A stretch of 64,000 nucleotides of DNA from Methylotenera versatilis 301 (lineage in GTDB: Bacteria; Pseudomonadota; Gammaproteobacteria; Burkholderiales; Methylophilaceae): NCBI RefSeq assembly GCF_000093025.1, contig NC_014207.1, forward strand, positions 2,852,001 to 2,916,000, in the 5' to 3' direction. Every line of letters begins with the position of its first letter. The stretch's first letter is position 1. The notes beneath the pieces were generated by a model. The model was not told the DNA's origin, did no database searches, and saw nothing but the letters and a program-made list of their open reading frames with translations. Both the position numbers and the translations under genes were made by a program. Shown here one piece after another: positions 18,340 to 29,727 of this stretch.

Positions 18340-19317
18340 ATGACAGATATCGATTCAAACAAGCAAAATCCGACAGAAATTGTATTAGCAAACCCTCGCG
18401 GCTTCTGCGCTGGGGTTGATCGCGCGATTATTATTGTGGAGCAAGCGCTCGAGAAATTTGGTGCGCCTATTTATGTCCGTCATGAAGTTGTGCATAACAA
18501 ATTTGTGGTGGATGAGCTTCGCAGCAAAGGCGCAGTGTTTGTTGAAGAGTTGGATGAAATACCTGCTGGCAGCACAGTGATTTTCAGTGCACACGGCGTT
18601 TCAAAAGCCGTTCGTGCCGAAGCTGAGTCACGCGGTTTAAGTGCTTTTGATGCCACCTGTCCACTTGTGACTAAAGTGCATATTGAAGTCGCTAAAATGC
18701 GAGCTGCAAATATGGAAATTGTCATGATTGGTCATAAGGGTCACCCTGAAGTAGAAGGGACAATGGGGCAAGTAGAAGGAAGCGCGGGCATTTATTTAGT
18801 AGAAACGCCCGAAGACGTAGCAACATTATCTGTAAAGAATCCATCAAAATTAGCCTATGTGACACAGACTACGCTTTCTATTGACGATGCCTCAATGGTA
18901 ATTAACGCACTAAAAGCTAAATTTCCAGAAATTAATGCGCCAAAAAGTGATGACATTTGTTATGCCACACAGAACCGTCAAGATGCCGTAAAAATAATGG
19001 CAAAGGATTGTGATTTAGTGATTATTGTTGGCTCGCCTAACAGCTCTAACTCAAACCGCTTGCGCGAAGTGGCTGAAAACCAAGGGGTGGAAGCCTATAT
19101 GATAGATAACGCCAGCTACTTAAAAGCAGAATGGCTTGCAGGAAAGAGGAAAATTGGCGTTTCAGCTGGCGCGTCAGCACCAGAAGTATTAGTCAACGAA
19201 GTGATTACTAAATTGCAGCAACTAGGCGCTAGTAATGTGCAAGAATTACATGGTGTGATTGAAAGTGTTGTATTCCAATTACCTAAAAATTTAACGCAAG
19301 CTCAGAAAACGCAATAA
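18340..19317 (+). CDS. ispH: 4-hydroxy-3-methylbut-2-enyl diphosphate reductase IspH
   Basis: Last step of the MEP isoprenoid pathway; [4Fe-4S] enzyme. The three cluster cysteines are in [22 protein letters not shown] and [14 protein letters not shown] 18340 is chosen over the GTG two codons upstream. About 325 residues, normal length. It is read divergently from purU, with about 90 bases between them. Confidence 0.96.
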   Translation: MTDIDSNKQNPTEIVLANPRGFCAGVDRAIIIVEQALEKFGAPIYVRHEVVHNKFVVDELRSKGAVFVEELDEIPAGSTVIFSAHGVSKAVRAEAESRGLSAFDATCPLVTKVHIEVAKMRAANMEIVMIGHKGHPEVEGTMGQVEGSAGIYLVETPEDVATLSVKNPSKLAYVTQTTLSIDDASMVINALKAKFPEINAPKSDDICYATQNRQDAVKIMAKDCDLVIIVGSPNSSNSNRLREVAENQGVEAYMIDNASYLKAEWLAGKRKIGVSAGASAPEVLVNEVITKLQQLGASNVQELHGVIESVVFQLPKNLTQAQKTQ

Positions 19318-19348
19318 CAAGCTTACGCAATCATCTTTTTTATTCACT

Positions 19349-19795
19349 ATGTTTAAAACTCCCGTCTCCGCTTTGGTGTTAATTCACACCAAAGACCTGC
19401 AAGTTCTGATTATGGAGCGCGCGGATAAAGCAGGATATTGGCAATCTGTCACTGGCAGCTTAGAGCAAGGTGAAATGCCAATACAAGCGGCGATTCGTGA
19501 AGTGCAAGAAGAGACTGGCTTAGATGCGACGCAGTATGATTTGCAAGACTGGCATGCCTCCAATATATATGAAATTTATCCGCACTGGCGGCATCGCTAT
19601 GCGCCAAATGTGACGCACAACACTGAACATTTATTTGGTTTAGAACTTCCTTCACCGTTACCTATCAAACTAGCACCCGACGAGCATTTGCGCTATGAAT
19701 GGGTCGATTGGCGAGAGGCTGCCAAGCGCGTTTTTTCGTGGACAAATATAGACGCCTTAAGTAAATTAGGTGAACGACACGGCTTAAAGTTGTAA
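19349..19795 (+). CDS. nudB: Dihydroneopterin triphosphate diphosphatase (Nudix)
   Basis: 148 residues with a full Nudix box (G-x5-E-x7-REVQEETGL at about residues 38-60). The opening FKTPVSALVLIHTKDLQVLIMERADK and the WTNIDALSKLGERHG ending match NudB, which removes pyrophosphate from dihydroneopterin triphosphate in folate synthesis. It lies between ispH and nadA. Confidence 0.9.
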   Translation: MFKTPVSALVLIHTKDLQVLIMERADKAGYWQSVTGSLEQGEMPIQAAIREVQEETGLDATQYDLQDWHASNIYEIYPHWRHRYAPNVTHNTEHLFGLELPSPLPIKLAPDEHLRYEWVDWREAAKRVFSWTNIDALSKLGERHGLKL

Positions 19796-19836
19796 ACTAT
19801 TACTTTGAAGTGAATGACTTAATTAAGTAAAAAACC

Positions 19837-20961
19837 ATGCAAACAGAAACTATTAGCACCGAGAGTAAAAGCATCCCCATTAAATTTGAGCGCTTTCAAG
19901 CCAGTGAAGACGCCGATTGTCAGCGCCGCATTATTGCCGCTAAAGAGAAATTGGGTAAGCGCTTGGTGATTCTTGGTCACCATTACCAAAATGAAACCGT
20001 CTATCGCCATGCCGACTTCACAGGTGATTCACTTAAATTATCGCGTTATTGCGAAACTTTAGATGCAGAATATATCGTATTTCTAGGCGTACATTTTATG
20101 GCTGAAGTGGCTGATATTCTAAGTCGCCCAGACCAAATCGCCATTCTGCCAGACCTTGCAGCAGGCTGCTCTATGGCCGATATGGCAAACCTAGCCAAAG
20201 TGGAACGCAGCTATCGCGAACTCAGCAAAGTACTTAATTTTGATGAAACGATTACGCCAGTCACATACATTAATTCAGCCGCAGACTTAAAAGCTTTCTG
20301 TGGTGAGCATGGCGGCATTGTTTGCACTAGCACCAATGCGCCGAAAATCTTAGAGTGGAGCTTCAAGCAACGCGAAAAAGTGTTATTTTTCCCTGACCAG
20401 AATCTAGGCAGATGGTCTGGCTATAAAATGGGCATTCCGCTAGATGAGATGCCGATCTGGGATCCAGACCAACCGATGGGTGGCTTAACCGAAGAGCAAA
20501 TCAAAAAAGCAAAAATCTTGCTGTGGAAAGGTCATTGCGCGGTGCATCAAATGTTCCGCCTGCAGAATATTACCAAATTCCGTGCTGAACATCCCGATGG
20601 CATTGTGATTTCTCACCCTGAAGCGCCATTTGAAGTGTGTCAGAACTCTGATTACGTTGGCTCGACTGAATATATTCTTAAAACTGTTTCTGAGGCGCCA
20701 GCCAATACTAAATGGCTAGTGGGTACTGAATTAAATTTAGTTAATCGATTAGCAGAGCAAATGAAGCCACAAGGTAAGTTGGTGCAGTTTATGAGCCATG
20801 TGGTGTGCGAATGCTCCACTATGGCAAGAATAGACCCGCAACACTTGGCTTGGGTGCTAGAAAACTTGGTAGATGGCAATGTAGTGAATCAAATCAAAGT
20901 GCCAGCGCATGAAGCTAAATTAGCAAAATTGACTTTAGATAGAATGTTAGCGGCGTCTTAA
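19837..20961 (+). CDS. nadA: Quinolinate synthase NadA
   Basis: 374 residues. It condenses iminoaspartate with dihydroxyacetone phosphate in NAD synthesis, using a [4Fe-4S] cluster. The three cluster cysteines are in LAAGCSMADM, GGIVCTSTNAP and VVCECSTMARI, and the substrate motif ILGHHYQNETVYRHADFTGDS is intact. It overlaps the following HIT gene by one base (TAATG). Confidence 0.96.
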   Translation: MQTETISTESKSIPIKFERFQASEDADCQRRIIAAKEKLGKRLVILGHHYQNETVYRHADFTGDSLKLSRYCETLDAEYIVFLGVHFMAEVADILSRPDQIAILPDLAAGCSMADMANLAKVERSYRELSKVLNFDETITPVTYINSAADLKAFCGEHGGIVCTSTNAPKILEWSFKQREKVLFFPDQNLGRWSGYKMGIPLDEMPIWDPDQPMGGLTEEQIKKAKILLWKGHCAVHQMFRLQNITKFRAEHPDGIVISHPEAPFEVCQNSDYVGSTEYILKTVSEAPANTKWLVGTELNLVNRLAEQMKPQGKLVQFMSHVVCECSTMARIDPQHLAWVLENLVDGNVVNQIKVPAHEAKLAKLTLDRMLAAS

Positions 20962-21407
20962 TGGCTGAAATGACCACATGCGCATTATGCGTACCTACGC
21001 CGCACGTTACACTCTGGCAAGATAATTTCTGCCGTGTGGTGTTGCTGAATGATGCAGATTATCCAGCCTATTGTCGCGTAGACTTAATCGAACACATCAA
21101 AGAAATGACTGATTTAGCGCCACTGCAGCGTGCGCGCATGATGAAGACAGTGTTTGCAGTAGAAACTGCGCTTAGAGAAATTTTTAACCCGGATAAAATC
21201 AATTTAGCCAGCTTGGGGAATAAAACCCCACATATACATTGGCATGTGATTCCGCGCTTTGAAAATGACAAACATTTTCCAAATTCGCATTGGGGCGACG
21301 CTATGCGTGATGGTAAGGCTGTTGCGCTCGATGACTGCGCCATTAAGAAGCTGAGCGAGAAAGTAAGCTCACTAGTCGAATGTGCGTTGGATTCAGCCAC
21401 AACTTAA
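20961..21407 (+). CDS. HIT family nucleotide hydrolase
   Basis: 148 residues. The histidine triad is present as HIHWHVIPRF, and N-terminal residues include CALC and the LNDADYPAYCRV motif typical of the betaproteobacterial HIT proteins often called diadenosine tetraphosphate hydrolases. It overlaps the nadA stop by one base, so it is likely co-translated with it. The substrate is not certain; the family hydrolyses nucleoside phosphates and dinucleotides. Confidence 0.88.
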   Translation: MAEMTTCALCVPTPHVTLWQDNFCRVVLLNDADYPAYCRVDLIEHIKEMTDLAPLQRARMMKTVFAVETALREIFNPDKINLASLGNKTPHIHWHVIPRFENDKHFPNSHWGDAMRDGKAVALDDCAIKKLSEKVSSLVECALDSATT

Positions 21408-21410
21408 AGA

Positions 21411-21722
21411 CTAAATAGCAAGACGTTCCACCACTTTGCCATTGATTAGATGGCTCTCAATAATCTCGTCTATGTCTTCATTATCAACAAAGGTATACCA
21501 GATCGCTTGTGGGTAAATCACCAATAACGGCCCTTCTCCACAGCGATCTAAACAACCAGCGCGATTAATACGCACTTTTCCCTCACCACTTAAACCCAAC
21601 TTTTTAACGCGCGACTTCATATGGTCAAATGCGGCTTCTGCACCTTTATCCATGCAACAGGCTGTACCGTCAGCGCGCTGATTGAGGCAGAAAAAAACGT
21701 GGTGTTCAAAATAATTGGTCAT
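21411..21722 (-). CDS. Thioredoxin-like [2Fe-2S] ferredoxin
   Basis: About 103 residues from ATG 21722 (an in-frame upstream start would add three). The fold signature is EHHVFFCLNQRADGTACC, then RINRAGCLDRCGEGP, giving the four-cysteine pattern of the shethna-type/(2Fe-2S) thioredoxin-like ferredoxins. It ends three bases from the convergent HIT gene stop. It follows tonB by about 110 bases on the minus strand. Redox partner unknown. Confidence 0.88.
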   Translation of the reverse strand: MTNYFEHHVFFCLNQRADGTACCMDKGAEAAFDHMKSRVKKLGLSGEGKVRINRAGCLDRCGEGPLLVIYPQAIWYTFVDNEDIDEIIESHLINGKVVERLAI

Positions 21723-21833
21723 AAGTTTCACATTAAATTCAAATTACATATTTACGCAAGGCATTTGAGCGCAGACAGTACACCAAGTACGGCAAGCGAA
21801 AATAACGCCGCAGAAATGCGGAAGATAATGGCG

Positions 21834-22823
21834 CTATTCGGTGGCGAGGCTATCTTCTTTAGTAAACGTCCAAGTACGCGTAATACTCAAAATATCCACT
21901 TCATTGTGCATATCATCTGGAAATCTAGAATAAGGGGCAGCGAGCTCTACAATATGTTTGGCTGCTTCATCCAACACCTTATGCCCTGAGCTGCGATTTA
22001 TTTCAATTGACTCAATCGAGCCATCGGCTTTAATCGATACCGTCAATTGCAATTGACCGTACATTTTCAGATTTTTAGCAGCTTCTGGATAATTGAGATT
22101 ACCTACTTTTTCTACTTTTTGACGCCAAGATTCCACGTATAGTGCATCTCTGTATTTTTGCGCTCTTGCTCCTATAAATTTACGTTTAGGGCGCTTTTGA
22201 TAGTCATCTTGCTGTTTCGCAATCAGCGCTTCTAACCTATCCATTTCTAAGGCTGCGGCGGTTAAATCACTCATATTTAGTTTTTTATTTGGGTTTTCTT
22301 GGTTACCCATATCAGCTTCTTTAGCTGCGGCTTTTTGTACTGGCGCAGATTCAATTTTATTCGTCGATTGCAATTGCGTCATTAACTCTTGCGCTTGCTT
22401 CTCTAAATCCGCCACATGCTTTTGCTCTTTGGTTTCTTCCGCGGTCATCTTTGCAGCTTTTTTACCAGACTTCACTTCAGCCATCGGCTTCAATGTGAAC
22501 TCGGATTTTTGCTGCTTGATAGCGGGTAATGCAGATTTCATTTTGCGGTTCTGGTCAGTATTGCCACCGCGATCCAAATCGGCTTGTGCCAGCACATCAG
22601 CTTTATCTGGCTTAGTGAGCGTTTTAGCATTGACCAGCATCACTTCTAATGTAGGTAACTTGTCTTTAAATTTTTTAAGTTCAGGTTCGAAGTGAATGCT
22701 TAATATGACTGCGTGCACCAATATAGAAATCCAAATAGCCATAGCCATCACACTCATCGTTTGCACCTTAACGATAAGTGAATCAACCATGCCCGCTTGC
22801 TTTTTCTTAATGGGTTGAGCCAA
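21834..22823 (-). CDS. tonB: TonB family protein
   Basis: 329 residues. One membrane segment near residues 24-44 (VMAMAIWISILVHAVILSIHF, with the SxxxH motif) is followed by PTLEVMLVNAKT, a Lys/Gln/Glu-rich (not Pro-rich) periplasmic linker with coiled-coil character (about 130-215), and the TonB C-terminal domain (NLNYPEAAKNLKMYGQLQLTVSIKADGSIESIEINRSSGHKVLDEAA). It transmits proton-motive energy to outer-membrane receptors, or may be a specialised TonB; exbB/exbD are not next to it. It lies 50 bases after mpl. Confidence 0.88.
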   Translation of the reverse strand: MAQPIKKKQAGMVDSLIVKVQTMSVMAMAIWISILVHAVILSIHFEPELKKFKDKLPTLEVMLVNAKTLTKPDKADVLAQADLDRGGNTDQNRKMKSALPAIKQQKSEFTLKPMAEVKSGKKAAKMTAEETKEQKHVADLEKQAQELMTQLQSTNKIESAPVQKAAAKEADMGNQENPNKKLNMSDLTAAALEMDRLEALIAKQQDDYQKRPKRKFIGARAQKYRDALYVESWRQKVEKVGNLNYPEAAKNLKMYGQLQLTVSIKADGSIESIEINRSSGHKVLDEAAKHIVELAAPYSRFPDDMHNEVDILSITRTWTFTKEDSLATE

Positions 22824-22873
22824 GTTCTAATCTACCAAAATCTACAATTTGCGAAATCTATAATATGAATAGC

Positions 22874-24241
22874 TTACTTGATAGCATCTAATATTTTCTG
22901 ATGCACGCCACCAAAGCCGCCATTGCTCATCACCAACACATAATCGCCCGGTTTTGCAGCCTTAGCAATGGCTGCTACCATTGTATTCAAATCCTCATAT
23001 ACCGAGGCTTTATCTTTTATAGTCGATAAGGCTTCTGCTGCATCCCAACCAAGATTTGCGCCATAACAAAATACTAAGTCGGCCTCTTTCAAACTGGCAG
23101 GTAATGCATTCTTCATCACGCCCAACTTCATCGTATTAGAACGCGGCTCTAATACTGCCAATATCCGGGCTTTGCCCACCTTACTACGCAATCCTGCCAC
23201 CGTTGTATCAATGGCAGTCGGGTGATGTGCAAAATCATCATAAACGGTAATGTCGTTCACCACGCCTTTGATTTCCATACGGCGTTTTACATTTTTAAAC
23301 TCACTTAAAGCTTCAATCGCAATACAAGGTGCAACGCCTACATGGCGGGCGGCGGCAATCACAGCAAGTGCATTCATACGATTATGCTCGCCGAGTATAT
23401 CCCAGCTTAAGTTACCCTGACGCTCACCTTTAAAGACCACATCAAAACGACCTTGTGCATCGACATTTTGCACCTCCCAACCGTCAGCAGAACCAAAGTA
23501 TTCCAAGTTGCTCCAGCAGCCTTTATCAATCACGCGCTGCAAGCTCGCTTGCTTGTTGCTCACCACCAAACCTTGTTGCGGAACAGTGCGCACCAAATGA
23601 TGGAATTGCTTTTCAATCGCAGCTAAATCATCAAAAATATCAGCGTGGTCAAATTCAAGGTTATTCAGCACCGCTGTACGTGGGCGGTAATGGACAAATT
23701 TAGAACGTTTATCGAAGAAAGCCGTATCGTACTCATCGGCTTCTATCACAAAAAATGGGGAAATGCTTTTAGCGTCCTGTTTCGGAGTTTGAGGCAAACG
23801 CGCGGAAACGCCAAAGTTCTCAGGCACGCCACCTATCAAAAAGCCTGGTGCTAAACCCGCATATTCCAGCACCCAAGCCAACATAGAGCTTGTCGTTGTT
23901 TTGCCATGCGTACCTGCAACCGCAAGCACCCACTTACCTTGTAGTACATTTTCAGCCAACCACTGGGGCCCTGAGATGTAAGGTAAGCCTTGGTTTAAAA
24001 TCTCCTCCATTAATGGATTGCCGCGTGAAACCACATTACCAATCACATAAATATCAGGATTAAGCTTGGTTTGCTCAGGCGAAAAACCTTCAATCAGCTC
24101 AATGCCTTGCGCTTCAAGCTGCGTGCTCATTGGAGGGTAAACATTAGCATCACAACCCGTGACGCGATGCCCCTCTTGCTTTGCCAGCACCGCAATGCCT
24201 CCCATGAATGTACCGCAAATACCTAAAATGTGAATGTGCAT
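22874..24241 (-). CDS. mpl: UDP-N-acetylmuramate:L-alanyl-gamma-D-glutamyl-meso-diaminopimelate ligase
   Basis: 455 residues, Mur ligase family. It reattaches recycled tripeptide to UDP-MurNAc. It begins MHIHILGICGTFMGGIAVLAKQEGHRVTGCD, has the ATP motif VAGTHGKTTTSSMLAWVLE, the EADEYDTAFFDKRSKFVHYRP segment that separates Mpl from MurC, and YDDFAHHPTAI. It lies 13 bases downstream of metH. Confidence 0.95.
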   Translation of the reverse strand: MHIHILGICGTFMGGIAVLAKQEGHRVTGCDANVYPPMSTQLEAQGIELIEGFSPEQTKLNPDIYVIGNVVSRGNPLMEEILNQGLPYISGPQWLAENVLQGKWVLAVAGTHGKTTTSSMLAWVLEYAGLAPGFLIGGVPENFGVSARLPQTPKQDAKSISPFFVIEADEYDTAFFDKRSKFVHYRPRTAVLNNLEFDHADIFDDLAAIEKQFHHLVRTVPQQGLVVSNKQASLQRVIDKGCWSNLEYFGSADGWEVQNVDAQGRFDVVFKGERQGNLSWDILGEHNRMNALAVIAAARHVGVAPCIAIEALSEFKNVKRRMEIKGVVNDITVYDDFAHHPTAIDTTVAGLRSKVGKARILAVLEPRSNTMKLGVMKNALPASLKEADLVFCYGANLGWDAAEALSTIKDKASVYEDLNTMVAAIAKAAKPGDYVLVMSNGGFGGVHQKILDAIK

Positions 24242-24254
24242 ATTATTTATTTTC

Positions 24255-27200
24255 TTAACTCAAATTCGGCGCCAGCCAGCGCTCTAAATAGTCTTTAGGC
24301 AGATTTCTGCGTTTTGCCATATCTTCTAATTGATCCGTACCAATTTTATCTACGCTAAAATATTTGGCTTCTTTGTGGGCAAAATAGAAGCCTGAAACCG
24401 CAGCAGCGGGCTGCATAGCGAATGATTCAGTGAGCTTCATGCTGATTTCATCGCATTGCAACAGGTTGAACATATCAGGTTTTACCGTATGATCTGGGCA
24501 AGCAGGATAACCTGGCGCAGGTCTGATGCCTTGGTATTGCTCTTTAATGAGCGCATCAACACTTAACTTTTCATCGGCTGCATAACCCCAAAAATCCGTA
24601 CGAATACGTTCGTGCATATACTCAGCGAAAGCTTCGGCTAACCTATCCGCTAAGGATTTGAACATAATGCCGCTATAGTCATCTTGCGCATCAATGAAGC
24701 GTTTTTCGATTTTCTCAATACCTAAACCTGCGGTGACAGCAAATAAACCGACATAGTCTGCAACGCCTTTAGGCGCAACAAAATCGCTTAAGCATTGGTT
24801 AGGGCGCGGTACGCCATCAATCACTGGTTTTACACTTTGCTGGCGCATGCCGTAATAGGTAAACGCCACTTGGCTGCGTGTTTCATCCGTATAGATTTCA
24901 ATATCATCGTCATTCACGGTATTTGCTGGCTGCAAAGCAATGACACCATTGGCGCTTAACCAACGGCCGTCGATGATTTTTTTCAGCATATCTTGCGCTT
25001 CGGCAAACACTTTAGAGGCGGCTTCGCCGACTACGTGATCGCTCAAAATCGCGGGATAAGCACCTGCTAAATCCCAAGTTTGGAAAAAAGGAGCCCAATC
25101 GATGTATTTGGCAATTAAGCTTAAATCAATGTTTTTAAATACGCGGCGACCGATAAACTTTGGTTTTACTGGAGCAAACTCACCCGCAAAACTCAAAGCC
25201 ATTTTGTTTTTACGTGCATCTGCTAGCGTGAGTAACGGCACGCCTTTTTTGTTAGCATGTTGAGTGCGTGCTTTTTCGTAATCTGCTTGAATCTCGGCTA
25301 AATAAGCGCCGCGCGTTTCTGGCGTGAGCAGGTTTTGCATCACAGAAACTGAGCGCGAAGCATCTGGCACATACACAATCGGGCCATCGTAATGTGGCGC
25401 GATTTTTACCGCAGTGTGCGCACGTGAAGTAGTAGCGCCACCAATTAACAGCGGCATTTTCATGTCTTTAAAATATGGATCACGCTGCATTTCTTTAGCG
25501 ATGTGCGTCATTTCTTCTAGGCTTGGAGTAATCAAACCGCTCAAGCCAATAATGTCGGCATTCTCGGCTTTTGCCATGGCTAAAATCTCGGCGGCTGGCA
25601 CCATCACGCCCATATTGACCACTTCAAAGTTATTGCATTGCAATACTACGGAAACGATGTTTTTGCCAATATCGTGCACATCACCTTTCACGGTGGCGAT
25701 GACCATTTTGCCTTTAGGCTTAGCGACAATACCTGTGCGTTTTTCATCGGCAGCTTTCTCAGCTTCAATATACGGTATTAAATGCGCTACGGCTTGCTTC
25801 ATGACGCGGGCGGATTTCACCACTTGCGGCAAAAACATCTTACCTTGCCCAAATAGATCGCCCACCACGTTCATACCAGACATGAGCGGACCTTCGATGA
25901 CGTGAATTGGTCGGCCACCATTCGCTTCAACAGCAGCCCGCGCTTCTTCAGTATCTTCTACAATAAATTCAGTAATACCATGCACCATGGCATAGCTGAG
26001 GCGTTTTTCAACTGGCACTGGCGCCTCTGGCGTACCGCGCCACTCAAGTGTTGCGGCTTCTTTTTTGCCGCCAGCAACCAATGATCCTGCAATTTCAATG
26101 AGGCGTTCTGTTGGCGCAAGTAGATTATCGGGATCGGTAATGCGGTTTAACACCACATCTTCTACGCGCTCTTTTAATTCGGGGGCAAGGTCGTCATACA
26201 CGCCCATCATGCCCGCATTGACAATACCCATGGTCATGCCTGCTTTAATGGCATGGTATAAAAACACCGTATGTATCGCTTCACGCGCGGGGTCGTTGCC
26301 GCGGAAGCTGAAGCTTACATTTGAAACGCCGCCTGAAATCTTGGCATGTGGCAGGTTTTGCTTAATCCAACGCGTCGCCTCAATAAAATCTACCGCGTAG
26401 TTGTTATGCTCTTCAATACCCGTGGCAATGGCGAAAATATTCGGGTCAAAAATAATATCTTCTGGCGGAAAATCCATGCCAACTAATAAATCATAAGCGC
26501 GTTTACAGATTTCAATCTTACGCGCGTAGGTATCGGCTTGGCCTTTTTCATCAAACGCCATCACAATCACAGCTGCGCCATAACGACGGCATAGCTTAGC
26601 TTGGCGTAGGAATTCCGCTTCGCCTTCTTTCATCGAGATTGAATTTACAATCGATTTACCTTGCACGCACTTTAAGCCGGCCTCAATCACTGACCATTTG
26701 CTTGAGTCAATCATAATTGGCACGCGCGCAATATCAGGCTCGCTGGCAATCAGATTCAAGAAGTGCGTCATGGCTTTAACGGCATCCAGCATGCCTTCAT
26801 CCATGTTGATGTCGATGACTTGCGCGCCGTTTTCTACCTGCTGACGCGCGACAGAAAGTGCTTCATCGTATTGCTCGTTAATAATCATGCGCGCAAAAGC
26901 TTTACTGCCTGTGACGTTGGTACGCTCACCCACGTTAACGAACAAAGAGTTCTCGTCAATTACAAACGGCTCCAAGCCTGCAAGACGTGTGTATTCAGGT
27001 ATGGTTGGCACTTGGCGCGGTGCAATGTCTTTAATTTCGTTATAGATTGCGTTGATATGCGCTGGCGTAGTGCCGCAACAGCCGCCTGCGATGTTTAAAA
27101 AGCCGCTAGTTGCAAATTCTTTCACCAAGCTTGAGGTCACATCTGGCGTTTCATCAAAACCAGTATCAGACATTGGATTGGGTAAGCCTGCATTTGGATA

Positions 27201-28052
27201 AATGCACACAAAAGTATCTGCAATTTTTGAAAGCTCTTCTACATACGGACGCATTAAAGTGGCGCCCAAGGCGCAATTTAGGCCAATGGTAATTGGTTTT
27301 GCATGGCGGACTGAATTCCAAAATGCAGTAACGGTCTGACCTGACAAAATACGACCTGAAGCGTCTGTCACCGTGCCTGAAATCATGACCGGCATTGTAT
27401 AGCCAACTTCTTCAAAAAATGCATCAATGGCAAACAAAGCGGCTTTGCAATTAAGCGTATCAAAGATGGTTTCGACCATTAAAATATCCGAGCCACCTTC
27501 GACCAAAGCGCGCGCTTGCTCTAAGTAAGCGTTTACTAACTGGTCAAAATTTACGTTTCGCGCAGCTGGATCATTCACATCTGGCGAAATACTTGCAGTT
27601 TTAGGTGTAGGGCCAAGTGTGCCCGCCACAAAGCGCGGTTTATCTGGTGTGCTGTATTTTTCACACGAAGCTTTAGCAAGCTTGGCGGCTTGCACGTTCA
27701 TCTCATACACAAGATGCGCCATGTGGTAATCATCTTGTGCCACGCTGGTGGCACCAAAGGTATTTGTTTCAATAATATCGGCACCTGCGGCTAGATATTT
27801 TTCGTGAATTTCTTGGATGATATGCGGCTGGGTGAGCGTCAACAGCTCATTATTGCCTTTAACAAACAACTCTCGCTCGCCGGCTGGGGCTTTAAAATCT
27901 GCAAATTCCGACCCTCGATAATCGGCTTCTGTCAGCTTGTATTGCTGAATCATAGTCCCCATTGCGCCATCTAAAATTAAGATGCGCTGTTGAAGTAAGC
28001 TACGCAGTGTTTGTTCTGTCAGACTTTGTTCTTTTAGAGAGGTAGCAGGCAT
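24255..28052 (-). CDS. metH: Cobalamin-dependent methionine synthase MetH
   Basis: 1265 residues, full length. In order: the homocysteine domain ([11 protein letters not shown] at about residue 30; zinc cysteines including GGCCGTTP), the pterin domain ([18 protein letters not shown]), the cobalamin cap and binding domain ([10 protein letters not shown], the DxHxxG cobalt-ligand motif), and the reactivation domain ([14 protein letters not shown]). It transfers the methyl group of methyl-tetrahydrofolate to homocysteine. No cobalamin riboswitch was recognised in the 92 bases upstream. Confidence 0.97.
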   Translation of the reverse strand: MPATSLKEQSLTEQTLRSLLQQRILILDGAMGTMIQQYKLTEADYRGSEFADFKAPAGERELFVKGNNELLTLTQPHIIQEIHEKYLAAGADIIETNTFGATSVAQDDYHMAHLVYEMNVQAAKLAKASCEKYSTPDKPRFVAGTLGPTPKTASISPDVNDPAARNVNFDQLVNAYLEQARALVEGGSDILMVETIFDTLNCKAALFAIDAFFEEVGYTMPVMISGTVTDASGRILSGQTVTAFWNSVRHAKPITIGLNCALGATLMRPYVEELSKIADTFVCIYPNAGLPNPMSDTGFDETPDVTSSLVKEFATSGFLNIAGGCCGTTPAHINAIYNEIKDIAPRQVPTIPEYTRLAGLEPFVIDENSLFVNVGERTNVTGSKAFARMIINEQYDEALSVARQQVENGAQVIDINMDEGMLDAVKAMTHFLNLIASEPDIARVPIMIDSSKWSVIEAGLKCVQGKSIVNSISMKEGEAEFLRQAKLCRRYGAAVIVMAFDEKGQADTYARKIEICKRAYDLLVGMDFPPEDIIFDPNIFAIATGIEEHNNYAVDFIEATRWIKQNLPHAKISGGVSNVSFSFRGNDPAREAIHTVFLYHAIKAGMTMGIVNAGMMGVYDDLAPELKERVEDVVLNRITDPDNLLAPTERLIEIAGSLVAGGKKEAATLEWRGTPEAPVPVEKRLSYAMVHGITEFIVEDTEEARAAVEANGGRPIHVIEGPLMSGMNVVGDLFGQGKMFLPQVVKSARVMKQAVAHLIPYIEAEKAADEKRTGIVAKPKGKMVIATVKGDVHDIGKNIVSVVLQCNNFEVVNMGVMVPAAEILAMAKAENADIIGLSGLITPSLEEMTHIAKEMQRDPYFKDMKMPLLIGGATTSRAHTAVKIAPHYDGPIVYVPDASRSVSVMQNLLTPETRGAYLAEIQADYEKARTQHANKKGVPLLTLADARKNKMALSFAGEFAPVKPKFIGRRVFKNIDLSLIAKYIDWAPFFQTWDLAGAYPAILSDHVVGEAASKVFAEAQDMLKKIIDGRWLSANGVIALQPANTVNDDDIEIYTDETRSQVAFTYYGMRQQSVKPVIDGVPRPNQCLSDFVAPKGVADYVGLFAVTAGLGIEKIEKRFIDAQDDYSGIMFKSLADRLAEAFAEYMHERIRTDFWGYAADEKLSVDALIKEQYQGIRPAPGYPACPDHTVKPDMFNLLQCDEISMKLTESFAMQPAAAVSGFYFAHKEAKYFSVDKIGTDQLEDMAKRRNLPKDYLERWLAPNLS

Positions 28053-28144
28053 GTTGATTAATGTTTTCAGCAGTAAGTGTTATCTTAGGCGGATATTTTA
28101 CCACGCTAATCCTTGCCGCTGGCGATGCTGGCAAAGAGATGACG

Positions 28145-28822
28145 TCAATCTTTACGTACTGCCGCAGTAAGCGTAACTAGGCGCGAAACAATCAGTGCCA
28201 TATACATTAAGCCGACAAACATCTGAAACGTACCGATGACTTTTGCAATGGGATGTACCAGTGAAATGTCGCCATAACCTGTACTTGATAATATTGAAAA
28301 GCTCAGAAATATAAGCTCCACCCATGAGCGCGGCTGGTCTGGGTTCAATGTGCCAGTGATACTACCGGGGTAAAGCTGTTGGCATACCGAATAAGCGAGC
28401 GCGAAGCCCCAAGCGAGAACGGTGAACGTATTGGCTGCTGCGAACAGCTCATCTCGTGTAAGCACGTTGTCGTTAAACATATACATCACCAAGCCAACTG
28501 CCGTATAAAAATACATCGCGCTTTCAAAAACTTGTGCCCATAGCAGATACTGCGCATTTTCTGTTGTAACGTAGGTGATTGTTAATACCACCGCAGGCAA
28601 AGCGAGCATCCACGCCGCCCAATTAAACAAAGGACTACGATTCACCACCCAAACAGCCAAGGCCAGCGCAGCTACATTAAAACAGCTAAATATTGCCTGA
28701 TGAAACTTTGTGACTTCCAACATCGGATGAATAATCAAGCTGAGCACTTGCACCAACAAAAGCCATGCAGATGGGTACTTTGCCATTTTCTGTATTGTGG
28801 CTTGCAAATTCATAAACTGCAT
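28145..28822 (-). CDS. Two-pore-domain-type (Ion_trans_2) potassium channel
   Basis: 225 residues with about five to six hydrophobic segments and the K+ selectivity filter SSTGYGD near residue 180, preceded by a pore helix (SWVELIFLSFSIL). No cytoplasmic RCK domain is present. The start is two bases after the comM stop, so it probably belonged to the comM transcript before the insertion. Physiological role unknown. Confidence 0.82.
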   Translation of the reverse strand: MQFMNLQATIQKMAKYPSAWLLLVQVLSLIIHPMLEVTKFHQAIFSCFNVAALALAVWVVNRSPLFNWAAWMLALPAVVLTITYVTTENAQYLLWAQVFESAMYFYTAVGLVMYMFNDNVLTRDELFAAANTFTVLAWGFALAYSVCQQLYPGSITGTLNPDQPRSWVELIFLSFSILSSTGYGDISLVHPIAKVIGTFQMFVGLMYMALIVSRLVTLTAAVRKD

Positions 28823-28824
28823 CT

Positions 28825-29727
28825 TTAAACTGCTTTATCGTATTTGCGATATTGCACGGCTTCTGCAATATGTACAGATTTAATCGCATCGTCCCCTGCC
28901 AAATCGGCGATGGTACGGGCAACTTTTAAAATGCGGTGGTAAGCACGTGCAGATAAGCTCAATCGGCTAATGGCTTGTTTCAGCAACTGCATTCCAGCTT
29001 CATCGGTCACGCAATATTGCTCAATTTCTTTGGTGCCGAGTAAATTATTCGGCTTAGCTTGTCGACTTAGCTGTTTTTCTCTAGCGCATTCCACCCTTAA
29101 TCTTATCGATTGTGAGTGTTCACTTACGCTCGCCTTTGTTAGTTCATCTTCGCTAAGCGCAGGCACTTCAATATGGATATCAATTCGGTCTAGCAGCGGC
29201 CCGGAAATTTTAGCTTTATAACGTGAAACTTGGTCAGGCGTACAACGACATTTATTATTGTGATGCCCTAAATAACCACAGGGGCATGGATTCATGGCCG
29301 CAATTAATTGAAAGCTTGCTGGAAAATCTGCTTGTCTAGCAGCACGTGAAATCGTGATGCGACCGCTTTCTAATGGCTCGCGCAGCACCTCAAGTACTTT
29401 ACGGTCAAATTCTGGCAGTTCATCTAAAAATAAAACGCCATGATGCGCCAAGCTAATTTCACCTGGGCGCGGAATGCCTCCACCGCCCACCAGCGCTACC
29501 GCTGAGGCCGTATGATGGGGTGCTCGATAAGGTCGGCGCTTCCAATTTTCTAGTTTGTAATTACCATTAAGCGATTGTATGGCAGCAGAGTCCAAAGCTT
29601 CCGGCTCAGTCATTTCAGGCAATATCCCAACAAAGCGTGATGCCAACATGCTTTTACCTGTGCCGGGTGGACCACTCATAATAACGTTGTGTACAATTAA
29701 TTGAATTAATCTGTATAGTATCAGCAT
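28825..29727 (-). pseudogene. comM: comM, 3' part (interrupted by a mobile element)
   Basis: C-terminal part of the ComM/YifB AAA+ helicase, which drives branch migration during natural transformation. It starts its true homology at residue 14 or so (NVIMSGPPGTGKSMLASRF, Walker A) and continues through YRAPHHTASAVALVGGG, LFLDELPEF (Walker B) and the Mg-chelatase C-terminal domain. The first codons (MLILYRLIQLIVH) come from the inserted element: its ATG at 29727 is in frame with comM. The matching 5' part is at 34459-35238. Without excision no normal ComM can be made, although this half could still be translated. Confidence 0.93.
29681..29699 (+). other. Left attachment site of the comM element
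   Basis: ATAACGTTGTGTACAATTA, the mirror of the right-end site with one mismatch in 19. The first two bases (AT) are the inferred crossover dinucleotide; bases to the left are comM. The recombinase ATG lies 26 bases inside, as usual for serine integrases sitting next to their own att site. Confidence 0.8.

Noticed and set aside
24255-28052. Several plus-strand open frames of 60-160 codons inside metH
   Set aside because: They lie fully opposite an intact, well-conserved gene and show no family features.
28053-28144. Possible cobalamin or SAM riboswitch before metH
   Set aside because: Only 92 bases are available and no B12 box or SAM-type helices were found.
29688-29719. Promoter for the serine recombinase (TTGTGT ... 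TATAGT)
   Set aside because: The spacing is about 20 bases and the -35 overlaps the att arm; too weak to annotate as a promoter.
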